From positions 595,307 to 659,306 of the forward strand of contig CALYLW010000070.1 of NCBI GenBank assembly GCA_944989445.1: a stretch of DNA of 64,000 nucleotides, read 5' to 3'. The stretch comes from Ampullaceana balthica (lineage: Eukaryota > Mollusca > Gastropoda > Lymnaeidae). The notes below the pieces were generated by a model. The model did not search any database and had not been told where the DNA came from. It saw only the letters and a list, made by a program, of their open reading frames with translations. Below, piece after piece: positions 53,901 through 57,162 of this stretch (its first letter is position 1; every line of letters starts with the position of its first letter). The position numbers were made by a program, and so were the translations under genes.

Positions 53901-55014
53901 CCGTCGGTTGCGCATCCCTGCTCTAGCCCATCCCATTTGTCTCGTATGGTGCACAAATATGTAATGTATTTTTTTCTGATTTAAGTCAATAAATTTGTGT
54001 GCTTTCAAATTAATGTCCACCATCGGTATAGATATGCTCGTCTGAGTAATTTTTGGGTGCACCCTTCTGGCAGTTGTGATGTTGGCCCATTCCTTTTAAT
54101 ACATGTTCCTCAAGTTTTCAAACTACCACGTTTTCATACAAAGATAAGTGACCAAAGTTTATTGTTATGTTTTTAAACACCCTTGATTATATTAGTCTAC
54201 TAAAAGTGTTTCTTACCTTGTAATAGAATGTCTCTGATGAGGAGGTCGAATTTATCACTATCCATATTGGAACATCCAAGTTCATTGACATCAATATTTA
54301 TTTCAAACTGTCTGATGCCTAGGGTTAAGATGCTTTTCAGAATGCCAAAGTAGAAATCGTAGGTCAGCAAGACGTGGGAATTACCAGCTCCCTGAGTCCT
54401 GTACCATCTGTCAAAGAGAGTTTTCAATTCACTGAAAGTTTAGATGTTTTTAAAGGATTTGTTATACTAAATACAATTCAAATGAAGACTTATAACTTTT
54501 TGATGGATGTACATTTTGTTTAAGGTTATTACATAATAGGGTACTAAAGCTGATAATATCGTCTAGAACTGTGCATTGTTTATAGAATTAAGTATTGGTG
54601 TTTATTGCAGTTGACTTCAATTACTTATATAATTCTACAGCTACGTGATGCGTGTAATATTATTAGATTTAAACGCTTTTTTAAAAAAATGTCTCCATTG
54701 TCTTCGTCTTATTTAACATATTTTTTTCAAAAAAGGCATACTTACCTCCATGGCTGAAAGGATTTATAGTTCGAACCTTGGTAGAGATCACTGCTGCCAT
54801 TGTCCAGTTTAATTGTATACTCTATGATAATTGTTCTGCTTTTCTTGTTAAAATGTTTGGATAGCTTTTTAAATAAAGTGTCGTTGTTTGATATGGAGAA
54901 CTGGCAAACGTTATTAGTAGATACCGTCTGATTTACATCAACGCTCTCACTGAAGGCGCTCAAATGTAACGTCACAAAAAGCAATGGGCACAGGAGAATC
55001 ATTTTAATCGGCAT
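9201..55014 (-). CDS. Multi-exon gene for an unrecognised multi-pass membrane protein (whole span)
   Basis: I joined 13 coding exons (E1-E13) by GT-AG sites: 55014-54746, 54431-54217, 52124-52010, 48038-47895, 43663-43589, 32491-32308, 27402-27343, 26429-26370, 25626-25570, 25282-24601, 24133-23952, 22188-21992 and 12555-12367. A possible E14 is at 9219-9201. Every junction keeps the reading frame. With E14 the sum is 2448 nt, or 815 residues plus stop. Predicted layout: signal peptide (about 1-22); ectodomain with N-x-S/T sites near 28, 44, 72 and 168; TM1 about 220-244; Lys/Glu-rich cytoplasmic linker to about 407; TM helices about 408-428, 461-480, 513-533, 535-549 and 553-569; Cys-rich loop about 570-681, extracellular if TM1 enters the cytoplasm; TM about 683-700 with a possible further helix; charged tail. 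I recognise no family or catalytic motif. A receptor, channel-like or scaffold role would be a guess. The exon chain is strong; the true start and last exon are less certain. Confidence 0.85.
9800..10640 (+). mobile_element. 5'-truncated LINE, same family as LINE 1 (LINE 2)
   Basis: It begins in the middle of the RT region (EPNITVNGQRLNTV) and runs to the 3' end GACGGACGAACGAACA, matching the 3' terminus of LINE 1. The frame is open from about 9800 to 10565 and shifts near 10515, so the terminal zinc finger (CPFCSRTCRARIGLISHLRT) is in another frame. It retains VWNRRG where LINE 1 has a 2-nt deletion. No clear target duplication was found. Confidence 0.88.
10644..11097. mobile_element. MITE with TAGGGCTG / CATCCCTA termini (hAT-like)
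   Basis: The left end TAGGGCTGTTGTCGATTAAT and right end ATCGATTAAAATT...CATCCCTA are inverted repeats with several mismatches. The interior is AT-rich with no gene. The element lies directly next to LINE 2 on one side and a (TA)n tract on the other. Confidence 0.65.
11098..11163. repeat. (TA)n microsatellite
   Basis: About 65 bp of uninterrupted TA directly after the MITE end. Confidence 0.97.
11164..12366. other. Intron sequence without recognisable elements
   Basis: AT-rich sequence between E13 and the downstream MITE. No splice-phase-compatible exon was found here. One 70-codon open frame at 11750-11959 has the composition of random AT-rich DNA. Confidence 0.4.
12367..12555 (-). CDS. 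Exon E13: charged C-terminal tail
   Basis: Acceptor TGGCTTTCTCAG|ATTCC and donor AAAAG|GTTAGT, phase 2 in and 2 out, 189 nt. It encodes RFQEEIIKKINKFCERLTIV and then a Thr/Glu/Lys/Asn-rich tail, likely cytoplasmic. The 9.4-kb intron before it is almost wholly repeats. Confidence 0.75.
12662..12945 (+). mobile_element. Truncated short Helitron-like repeat with a tRNA-Val-like insert
   Basis: It starts TCTATATATATAATTCACCA after an A, as does the element at 42686. It shares the GACGAATGACCC-CGCTGGGGTCAA block with 45.0 kb. At about 12838-12890 a stretch resembles the body of tRNA-Val (GGTTATTACATCCGCGTG, then GGAAGGTCTTAGGTT), also present near 46275. No 3' hairpin plus CTRR was found. Confidence 0.5.
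12965..13165 (+). pseudogene. OTU-protease-like fragment
   Basis: The frame reads IPSSGNCLFLSVEHFLEKVI and then KLGNIAVIFVSEHWDNFKKL. The first part resembles the OTU catalytic block (normally D-G-N-C followed by a helix) and the second the following helix with a WDNF-type ending. OTU domains occur in many animal transposon proteins, including Helitrons. Here Asp is replaced by Ser, no catalytic His region is present, and the frame stops soon after. It sits next to a Helitron-like repeat. This is tentative. Confidence 0.35.
13163..13190 (+). repeat. Short tandem repeat of GTGAGAGTATGA
   Basis: About two and a half copies of a 12-nt unit. Confidence 0.8.
13335..13800 (-). repeat. Family B repeat copy
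   Basis: It begins CAAGCTTTTATTTAACTCACACTGT, runs through a core with GATTGATCGAATGTACCGTA, and ends with ATATAAGGGATTTATAGTC, AAAAACTTTG and a TACGGGTTGTTT tail. The last part is the terminal module of family A. Strand is set relative to family A at 36939. Confidence 0.65.
14010..14490. repeat. Family B fragment
   Basis: It carries the left end (TTACACGCTTTTATTTAAGA) and the core with GATCGATCGAATGTACCGTA, then diverges. A second partial segment (GTCAGAAGTGAATTGTAAAG) matches sequence 3' of the other family B copies. Confidence 0.55.
14490..15118 (+). repeat. Two family A units, both shortened
   Basis: Two heads with GACTATAAATCCCTTATATA (about 14500 and 14768). The first unit is internally deleted. 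The second ends GAAGTTAATATAAGGGATTT. The joining sequence is the usual CGTAAAAACAAAGTTTTTG. Confidence 0.7.
15119..16100. other. Intron sequence without recognisable elements
   Basis: No exons, terminal repeats or RNA-like motifs identified. Confidence 0.4.
16125..16340 (+). mobile_element. tRNA-derived SINE
   Basis: The head GCGGCTGGATAGCCAAGTCA resembles an A box, and GTGGGATCGAGCC is a good B box, spaced as in a tRNA gene (tRNA-Leu/Ser-like). A unique tail follows. It is flanked by an imperfect target duplication of about 19 bp, ACTTGCTACCGTACATTAA (16106-16124) and ACTTGCTTACCGTATATTAA (16341-16360). RNA polymerase III would transcribe such an element. Confidence 0.75.
16855..17400 (-). 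repeat. Family B repeat copy
   Basis: Left end TTACACGCTTTTATTTAAGT, core with GATCGATCGAATGTACCGTA, right end ATATAAGGGATTTATAGTC. It is closely similar to the copy at 13335. Confidence 0.65.
17410..17970. repeat. Family C copy with one long terminal arm
   Basis: The arm at 17845-17970 ends AATAAAAACGTGTCCTTTTT. The 17690-17845 stretch is the reverse complement of 18885-19030. A short tRNA-like stretch (about 17430-17510) resembles one on the minus strand at 28030-28130. Confidence 0.55.
18305..18420 (+). mobile_element. Fragment of the LINE 1 5' leader
   Basis: The reverse complement matches 6980-7065, for example GTGCCAGGTGGGGACCAAAG followed by TGGTGAACTA. It is a diverged dead fragment. 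Confidence 0.7.
18755..19435. mobile_element. Long-TIR element (family C)
   Basis: Inverted arms of about 125-130 bp at 18755-18883 and 19310-19435. The outer sequence is AAAAAGGACACGCTTTTATT and its inverse, followed by GTGCACTAAAAAGAAGAAAA and a segment with CCTATCCACAGTACATAAAA. The interior contains a direct duplication (18868-18950 and 19048-19130). There is no transposase. The architecture resembles a foldback or MITE-like DNA element; superfamily unknown. Confidence 0.72.
19500..20095 (+). repeat. Three tandem family B core units
   Basis: Three consecutive copies (starting about 19528, 19692 and 19873; 164-180 bp each) of a unit with GCGATAAACTA, ATCGATCGATCTGAAAT, a GATCTATCTGTGGTAAA motif and TTTAATTTTACGTTACAAGA. 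The array closes with the family B end GTTAAATAAAAGCGTGC. Confidence 0.75.
20096..21345. other. Intron sequence; fragment shared with 27.0 kb
   Basis: Mostly unremarkable. Around 20945-21110 are a duplicated AGGTGGCGCTG motif and a stretch with TGCTGCACCAAAAATAACAC that is also found at about 27020-27060, so this is a degraded repeat. Confidence 0.45.
21350..21720. repeat. G-run / GTGACG repeat pair
   Basis: Two related stretches (about 21360-21450 and 21625-21710) with a poly-G run followed by GTGACGAGGG-type motifs. This is probably a degenerate interspersed repeat. Family unknown. Confidence 0.4.
21992..22188 (-). CDS. Exon E12: penultimate membrane exon
   Basis: Acceptor GTCTTTTCCACAG|ATT and donor GATCGCAG|GTACG, phase 0 in and 2 out. 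It begins with a strong helix IFLLLIVTITFIALVFLIVK. A second weaker hydrophobic stretch (VFSFVTSLVPLILKYLG) follows, then a basic end (EKKIQKKDR). A hAT element ends 56 nt upstream of this acceptor. Confidence 0.82.
22486..23272 (+). pseudogene. hAT (ZBED5-like) transposase remnants
   Basis: Three broken frames in order: HREMPSRKMSLESKSVFIDV with VVKVINHIKS (22486-22761); YFSDMIWVAKLAYLSDIL (about 22809-23030); and a stretch with SSFSKEFESYCPTTEDPR (23030-23272). The order matches animal ZBED5-like hAT transposases. The BED finger, the catalytic N-terminal part and large internal pieces are missing, so it cannot be active. Confidence 0.75.
23500..23600. other. AT-rich spacer within the hAT copy
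   Basis: Low-complexity A/T sequence just inside the right terminus. Nothing else was seen. Confidence 0.4.
23952..24133 (-). CDS. Exon E11: cysteine-rich loop
   Basis: Donor TTCAAA|GTAAGTGATC, phase 0 out. Two acceptors 6 nt apart (TATAAAG and AAGTCCAAG) are both phase-compatible, so the start may be 24133 or 24127. It encodes about 60 residues with six Cys, including the pair in NFLFDCCKMDCEG. By helix count the loop faces outside. It is the most likely disulphide-bonded part of the C-terminal half. Confidence 0.8.
24601..25282 (-). CDS. Exon E10: large exon with the multi-helix membrane block
   Basis: Acceptor CTATTGCAG|ATAG and donor AATTCA|GTAAGTATTTG, phase 0 in and 1 out, 682 nt. It starts IDTCPPQVKQCIKN and carries hydrophobic segments FVIMVVLTLPSLMFLCAMIM, ILVGVLIVWYFIGLVLYTIC, FWLILTIFFSIPFCLFLFIS, FILNLLVMMIFTVIV and IFSIVVQTILTLFIYG (predicted residues 408-569), separated by short charged loops. 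The last about 50 residues are hydrophilic. No pore signature, GPCR motif or enzyme motif was recognised. Confidence 0.88.
25355..25445. repeat. (GATA)/(GATG) microsatellite
   Basis: Runs of GATA and GGAT tetranucleotides with interruptions. Open frames rich in Ser/Ile/His on the other strand come from this tract. Confidence 0.9.
25570..25626 (-). CDS. Exon E9: mini-exon copy 3 of 3
   Basis: 57 nt, phase 0 on both sides, with acceptor TTACAAAACAG and donor ATG|GTAAATATCC. It encodes KPGKGKTDKESFTAIIKKM, one residue shorter and the most diverged of the three. The frame is preserved despite the 3-nt deletion. Confidence 0.68.
25710..25884. mobile_element. hAT-type MITE
   Basis: 175 bp. Ends are CAGGTGCCGGCGAACG and the inverse CAGGGGTCGGCGAACA. 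The 8-bp target duplication CCCTAAAG is perfect (25702-25709 and 25885-25892). No coding content. Confidence 0.92.
26185..26310. repeat. ACATATGGATAG minisatellite
   Basis: About nine imperfect 12-nt units. A related tract is at 27145-27275 in the next duplicated unit. Confidence 0.85.
26370..26429 (-). CDS. Exon E8: mini-exon copy 2 of 3
   Basis: Same acceptor as copy 1. It encodes NPEKKETDTKESSTENHKKT, 20 residues, 5 of them changed relative to copy 1. The donor is ACG|GTCAATATCC rather than GTAAAT, a weaker match to consensus, so this copy may be used less or not at all. Confidence 0.65.
26813..27145. mobile_element. Unclassified insertion in duplicated unit 2
   Basis: It interrupts the sequence shared with unit 1 between GTTATGAACAGA and GATAGACAGATAG. 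It holds a GTTTTTGACTATAAATCCC fragment of family A and the TGCTGCACCAAAAATAGC stretch also seen near 21005. A CCGCCACCGTTCGGTGG hairpin lies near its left end. Terminal signatures are unclear. Confidence 0.5.
27145..27275. repeat. ACATATGGATAG minisatellite, second tract
   Basis: Imperfect 12-nt and GATA units, parallel to 26185-26310. Confidence 0.85.
27343..27402 (-). CDS. Exon E7: mini-exon copy 1 of 3 (Lys/Glu/Thr-rich)
   Basis: A 60-nt exon, phase 0 on both sides, with acceptor TTACAAAACAG and donor ATG|GTAAATATCC. It encodes KPEKDETDTKESSTENPKKM. Two paralogous copies follow at about 1 kb and 1.8 kb downstream, with matching intron flanks. Being symmetric, it could be skipped or repeated without a frameshift. 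Confidence 0.75.
27541..27858. mobile_element. Family C element (short)
   Basis: Left end AAAAAGGACATGTTTTTATT, right end AATAAAAGCGTGTCCTTTTT. The left arm extends to about 27665 and matches the long arm at 18755. The right arm is short. Confidence 0.65.
28130..28462 (+). repeat. Family B copy
   Basis: It contains the family core ATTCGATCGATCTGAAATT, the GATCTATCTGTGGTAAA block and the terminal GACTTAAATAAAAGCGTGT. It is embedded in duplicated unit 3. Confidence 0.65.
28731..29260. other. Intron sequence without recognisable elements
   Basis: No exons or repeat termini seen. Confidence 0.4.
29265..30420 (+). mobile_element. LTR-like GC-richer block
   Basis: Base composition differs sharply from the flanks. 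A TATA box (TTATATAAAGG, about 30043) lies about 285 nt before a polyadenylation signal (GAATAAAGAC, about 30328), an LTR-like order. A roughly 45-nt segment with CTCAGCTATTAGGTCCCTTT is duplicated (29866 and 29911). One 83-codon open frame (29409-29657) has no recognised similarity. LTR ends and target duplication were not found. Confidence 0.45.
30450..30482. repeat. (CA)n(CG)n microsatellite
   Basis: ACACAC run followed by CGCGCG run. Confidence 0.95.
30541..31072. other. Intron sequence without recognisable elements
   Basis: AT-rich. No exon in the required phase was found. Confidence 0.4.
31074..32110 (-). mobile_element. Non-autonomous Helitron with (CAA)n interior, copy 2
   Basis: Reading the minus strand: starts TCTCTCTATATATAAGACGC after an A, has the same GTGTACCAAATTTCACGT block (complement) and TGGCGATAATCGCC (31823-31836) as copy 1. 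It ends with hairpin ACCCGG / CCGGGT (31086-31103) and CTAG at 31077-31074 followed by T. The interior is (TTG)n-rich and twice carries the block seen in copy 1 near 2510. It lies in the intron between E6 and E7. Confidence 0.87.
32308..32491 (-). CDS. Exon E6: charged cytoplasmic linker
   Basis: Acceptor TTTTATAG|AAATG and donor CTGAAG|GTACG, phase 2 in and 0 out. It encodes 61 mostly charged residues (NENYVVITKETAERMALKEK at the start) that could form a helix or coiled coil. An 11-kb intron separates it from E5. That intron has taken a LINE, LTR-like sequence and many family A repeats. Confidence 0.82.
32512..33135. other. Intron sequence without recognisable elements
   Basis: AT-rich. Nothing identified. 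Confidence 0.4.
33945..34590 (+). pseudogene. LINE 3 endonuclease remnant
   Basis: In order: SWNVRTISIGIAADL, then LQETRLLESGSIKERNYTF, then HGVGFVIKNRL, and YLFGDFNARV around 34400. The order of AP-endonuclease motifs is intact but there are in-frame stops (for example after NIDFA), so it is non-functional. Confidence 0.8.
35260..36460 (+). pseudogene. LINE 3 reverse transcriptase remnant
   Basis: KDANIVTLYNNEGDKSDCNN, YRGISLLCIAGKAFARVAL and SQCGFRAGRSTIDMIFSL lie in one frame. Then comes a stop followed by IAFIDLTKALDLV, and later LLFADDSTLIS with the catalytic Asp pair. The thumb-like segment after 36300 is in another frame. At least three frame changes are visible. Confidence 0.82.
36584..36940 (+). 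pseudogene. LINE 3 C-terminal region
   Basis: MLNIKWQEKLPNTEVLAKAS parallels the C-terminal segment of LINE 1 (ILNIKWQEKVPDTEILARSG). The terminal zinc finger is absent because family A sequence replaces it. Confidence 0.78.
36939..38566 (+). repeat. Three tandem family A units
   Basis: Head-to-tail units of about 495, 590 and 543 bp (36939-37433, 37434-38023, 38024-38566). Each starts ACAAACCCGTAAAAACAAAG and TTTTTGACTATAAATCCCTT, passes a G-rich stretch and the core with GTTCGATCGATCTGAAATTT and TTTCAGCTCGATCGGATCA, and ends GAAGTTAATATAAGGGATTT. AAATCCCTTATAT and ATATAAGGGATTT are inverted repeats. AAAAAC-AAA-GTTTTT forms a hairpin at one end. Confidence 0.85.
38567..40090 (+). mobile_element. 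LTR-retrotransposon-like remnant
   Basis: A non-AT-rich block. A TATA box (GAATATAAAGGCGG, about 38780) and polyadenylation signal (TTGAATAAATGCC, about 39001) are about 220 nt apart, as in an LTR. Further on (39300-40090) is GC-rich sequence without intact frames, ending in a purine-rich tract AAAAAGGGGACAATTAA (about 40063). Gag or pol motifs were not recognised. Confidence 0.4.
40290..41155 (-). repeat. Two family A units, reverse orientation
   Basis: One partial unit (about 40290-40690) and one fuller unit (about 40691-41155), joined by the same spacer with GTTTTTACGGGGTTGTTTT seen in the forward arrays. Confidence 0.78.
41156..41600. other. Intron sequence without recognisable elements
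   Basis: AT-rich with a short poly-G run near 41340. Confidence 0.4.
41603..42065 (+). repeat. Single diverged family A unit
   Basis: Starts AACAACCCGTAAAAACAAAG, has the core CATTCGATCGATCTGAAACT, ends GATAAGTTAATATAAAGAAT. Both terminal repeats are eroded. Confidence 0.75.
42066..42684. other. Intron sequence without recognisable elements
   Basis: AT-rich. Nothing identified. Confidence 0.4.
42686..42987 (+). mobile_element. 302-bp non-autonomous Helitron
   Basis: Starts TCTATAATATATAATTCACC after an A. The 3' end has a perfect 8-bp stem GCGGCGTA / TACGCCGC with loop AGC (42956-42974), then 9 nt and CTAA followed by T. Shares interior motifs (CTCGCTAGGGTCGGTCAAT) with 46.7 kb and 12.7 kb. 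Confidence 0.8.
43140..43280. repeat. TTCGACC-motif inverted repeat
   Basis: Repeated GGTTCGACC / GATTCGAC motifs and an inverted pair CCACGGATGATTCGA / TCGAATCGTCCGTGG that could fold into a hairpin around 43223-43263. Confidence 0.55.
43589..43663 (-). CDS. Exon E5: short cytoplasmic exon
   Basis: A 75-nt exon with acceptor GATTCTTAG|AATGG and donor TTAGC|GTGAGT, phase 2 in and 2 out. It encodes MELYDYSPADLVFKYEIRTI and a few more residues, hydrophilic, directly after TM1. Support is the phase match on both sides plus good splice consensus. Confidence 0.75.
43905..43990. repeat. (TA)n microsatellite
   Basis: Long TA run with short interruptions. Confidence 0.95.
43991..44940. other. Intron sequence without recognisable elements
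   Basis: Two overlapping open frames of 70-80 codons on opposite strands (44318-44566) show no domain and lie inside the intron between E4 and E5. I do not call a gene. Confidence 0.4.
44940..45094 (+). mobile_element. Truncated short Helitron-like repeat with (TA)n
   Basis: A TCTATATATAT start expanded into a (TA)n run, then GACGAATGACCC and GCGCTGGGGTCAACTAATCA as at 12.7 kb. Cut off by family A at 45095. Confidence 0.55.
45095..46183 (+). repeat. Two tandem family A units
   Basis: Units 45095-45655 and 45656-46183, the same layout as at 36939 and closer to it than to the reverse copies. Confidence 0.85.
46255..46325 (+). repeat. tRNA-Val-derived fragment
   Basis: GTAGTGTACTGGTTATCACG, TCCGCCTCATACG and GGTCCTGGGTTTAAGCC follow the order of D-arm, anticodon arm and B box of tRNA-Val. 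No acceptor stem and poor T-arm pairing, so it is a SINE head or tRNA pseudogene rather than a gene. Confidence 0.6.
46401..47075. mobile_element. Cluster of short Helitron ends
   Basis: A minus-strand 3' end lies at 46401-46424 (CTAG then T, hairpin GCGGCGTA / TACGCTGC). A second hairpin is at about 46546-46562. A minus-strand body piece (ACCCTAGCGAGGGTTAG) is near 46750. A plus-strand 3' end with GCGGCGAATG and CTAG is at about 47044-47073. The pieces match the intact copy at 42686, so several copies are nested or tandem. Confidence 0.6.
47526..47705. mobile_element. DNA-transposon MITE, possibly composite
   Basis: The left end CAGTGGTTCTCGAGATACG and an internal CGTATCTTGGATTTTTCGTA inverted relation resemble pogo-type MITEs. 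The right end reads inverted as CAGTTGTTCTCAAAGTGGTC, a hAT-like terminus. It may be one element inserted in another. Confidence 0.5.
47895..48038 (-). CDS. Exon E4: first transmembrane helix
   Basis: Acceptor CTCCACAG|ATG and donor AACAA|GTAAAAT, phase 2 in and 2 out. A juxtamembrane stretch with three Cys is followed by a clear hydrophobic helix (GYALNIVIIIVSIFLVVGFL), then a Lys/Glu turn (KEN). The helix is about 25 residues, predicted as residues 220-244 of the joined protein. Confidence 0.85.
49757..49952. mobile_element. Nested hAT-type MITE
   Basis: 196 bp, ends CAGTGGCCTCACTAGG and inverted CAGTGGGGTCACTAGG, target duplication CCACGCAT / CCACTCAT (7 of 8). It is inserted in the larger hAT, so it is younger. 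Confidence 0.85.
50140..50850 (+). pseudogene. ZMYM1-like hAT transposase remnant
   Basis: Broken frames include CSFAFDSSSNISHNDQISPF followed by YVKIENKKVEVE, similar to the D-S/T-P-D-x-S-H-x-x-Q block of ZMYM1/DUF4371 transposases. Many stops. No intact zinc finger. Confidence 0.6.
51205..52009. other. Intron sequence without recognisable elements
   Basis: AT-rich between the hAT copy and E3. Confidence 0.4.
52010..52124 (-). CDS. Exon E3: ectodomain
   Basis: This 115-nt exon is too short to show up as a standalone reading frame. Acceptor ATCCCAG|AC and donor TTCAG|GTACAT give phase 1 in and phase 2 out, matching both neighbours. It encodes DFKISGNSTYRVYP and onwards, with an N-glycosylation site (NST) and one Cys. 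No stop codon occurs in the required frame. Confidence 0.82.
52333..53920 (-). mobile_element. hAT element in the intron between E2 and E3
   Basis: 8-bp target duplication CTCTAGCC at 52325-52332 and 53921-53928, perfect. Right end inverted CAGGGATGCGCAACC; left end GTGGGGTGCACAGCC, similar but with a mutated first base pair. Decayed transposase on the minus strand. Confidence 0.82.
52899..53180 (-). pseudogene. hAT transposase C-terminal remnant
   Basis: APLDVQLELIDLKHIAQLVK and onwards resemble the P-x-D-x-Q-x-E-L-I-D-L segment near the C-terminus of ZBED5/GTF2IRD2-type hAT transposases. The upstream catalytic parts are not recognisable. A second minus-strand frame at 53338-53619 is within the element but not identified. 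Confidence 0.6.
54217..54431 (-). CDS. Exon E2: ectodomain
   Basis: Acceptor CTTTCAG|T and donor ACAAG|GTAAGA. It enters in phase 2, completing a Ser codon, and leaves in phase 1. It encodes about 72 residues beginning SELKTLFDRWYRTQG, without membrane helices, consistent with an extracellular domain. The intron to E1 is only 314 bp and holds nothing recognisable. No known domain was recognised. Confidence 0.85.
54746..55014 (-). CDS. Exon E1: start codon, signal peptide and N-terminal ectodomain
   Basis: The exon runs from an ATG (alternative ATG 4 codons later) to donor AG|GTAAGTATG and ends in phase 2. The N-terminus MPIKMILLCPLLFVTLHLSA is a typical signal peptide, with likely cleavage after residue 20-24. 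N-x-S/T sites occur at about residues 28, 44 and 72. The reading frame stays open further upstream without an obvious better start. A CAG acceptor lies 3 nt before the chosen ATG, so a 5' untranslated exon may exist upstream. Confidence 0.8.
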
Positions 55015-55885
55015 CAACTGATATGAGAACACACACAAAATCTGGAACGTTGCCTTCAACCTTTGATTATTGATTCTAGTATCTAACAATAACCCGAGTT
55101 CAAACTGACGAAGAAAATAATCAATGCATATTATCCATTTACAAATAAAACTAAGTAAAATATTAAGCTCAATGCTATTACTACAAGAACACTTAAGAAG
55201 CAAATCGGAAACGTAACACAATTCTGAAAGTCTCAACGTATTGCAAACGGTTACATGTTTTATAATGCCGATAAGAGTAGATAGCTTGCATACCACAGTG
55301 GGCTTTCGACATAATTTAATATAATGAAAAAAACTGAATTAAAAAAATAATCACGTGTTGAAAACTAACCTTTACTATACAACGATTGAAAACAATTTCT
55401 AATAAAAATTTTAAATATCCTTTGTAATTTTTTTTTAAATCGGTCTATGTCTGTCTTCACGATGTTAAAACTCTTTTCTGTAACGCATTCCTGCTGAATA
55501 AAAAAGCAGGTATAGTTTCTAGTGAGGTCTATAATCAACACATTTTGTTTATTTGACTTAACAAGCTATGTCTTGCTGTCACGGCTCATGAATTTCGAGG
55601 AAAGGCAATAAAGGCAATCGATTGAAACTTTGAATATTAGTGACTTTTGACTGGTTGTATGCAAATTAAATGACATTAGTTCACAAAGTAACGACAATTT
55701 ATTTATTTCTTCTCAAAATAATACATAAATGTAATGTAAAAATTGGTAAAAAATGTCTTCTTTTTCTTTGTGAAGTAACACAAATTCGTTCGAACTCTTC
55801 AAGATTAGTGCCTTTTAACATGTTTGGAATATATTTTGTAACGCTCGAATTATTACAAAGAGAGTATTATACATATATTATTTGA
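55015..55885. other. 5' flank of the membrane-protein gene
   Basis: AT-rich. No clear promoter elements can be assigned. A CAG acceptor just before the start codon suggests that the transcription start may lie further upstream. Confidence 0.35.
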
Positions 55886-55889
55886 AATA

Positions 55890-55892
55890 GCG

Positions 55893-55937
<45 letters not shown>

Positions 55938-55962
55938 GAGAGAGAGAGATAGAGATAGAGAA
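55890..55962. repeat. (GA)n microsatellite
   Basis: AGAGAG run with AAAG and ATAG interruptions. Confidence 0.95.
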
Positions 55963-56094
55963 GCCTTCAAATTCTTTAAATTTAAATAATTATTTATCTT
56001 TTAGCGTCCACTCTAGAAACCAGTAATGTTTTTGCACAGAAAAGAAACGCAAACTTAAGATTGATCTTGGAGAAAGATAACCTTAAATGTAATA

Positions 56095-56140
56095 TAATAT
56101 AGATATAGATATAGATTTAGATATTGATATAGATATATTC
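56095..56140. repeat. GATATA hexanucleotide repeat
   Basis: ATAGAT units. Confidence 0.85.
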
Positions 56141-56166
56141 TAAATGATCAACTTAGACTATTCACT

Positions 56167-56294
<128 letters not shown>

Positions 56295-56299
56295 ACATC

Positions 56300-57160
56300 T
56301 ATTCCAAAATATGGGTAAATATATAAGAAATGCAAAAAGGAAAAAAACACACAACTGAAAACGCATATTCAAACACAACACGGAAAATAAATGCAACAAT
56401 GTCTCTGGTACACTCTTAAAGTCCCTTACGTATCAATGAAGCTTAGTGCTGGCCAAATGATAATAATGTTAAAATCTATGATGTGGGGATTTCATAGTTT
56501 CAGCTGAATTAGAGGTCAGACAATGTATAAATTTAAAGTGTGAAGCTTAGGGTTCTATTGTAATCGATGAAGGTATTTATTTAAATAACAGGCTCATTCA
56601 GTTGTTAGAAAATTTCTCAAAAGTGAGATTGAAGGTCCCAATCCAAATGTACATGGCAGCTGCGGTTATAAAATAAAATGCGTATATAAAGCAAACACAT
56701 TCAGAAAGTCGACCAAAGTATTCCATTTAATCAATGAACTTTTTTTCCCCCGCCTTAGTCTTATTGAATGCTCTTATAACTTTTTGGGAATTTTCCTGAA
56801 CATTATTTAGTGCAAATGTTTCCCGGGGAAAATTTGGGCAATTCAATACTGCCATGTATGTTGACAGTGTTGCTATGTTTCTAATGAGAATACAAACACT
56901 TTTTTGGGTAGGGGAGGGTGGGCTTTGTTGCCTAAATCAGACTAAGGCTGGGACGTCCTCACACCCCACCTCCTGACCCCTCCTCCCCATACAAAACAGG
57001 TTCTAAATGATATATATTAAAGTTGCAACACTTGCAATTTTAATGGCAATCTTTAAAACTTTTAACCTTTTATGTCAAGTAACTAAAATAATTTAGGCTA
57101 AATATGAATTAAGTAATCAAATACATATACGTTATTTACATATAATAACATTTATTATAA
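56300..57160. other. Intergenic AT-rich sequence
   Basis: No gene or repeat termini recognised. Confidence 0.4.
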
Positions 57161-57162
57161 TA

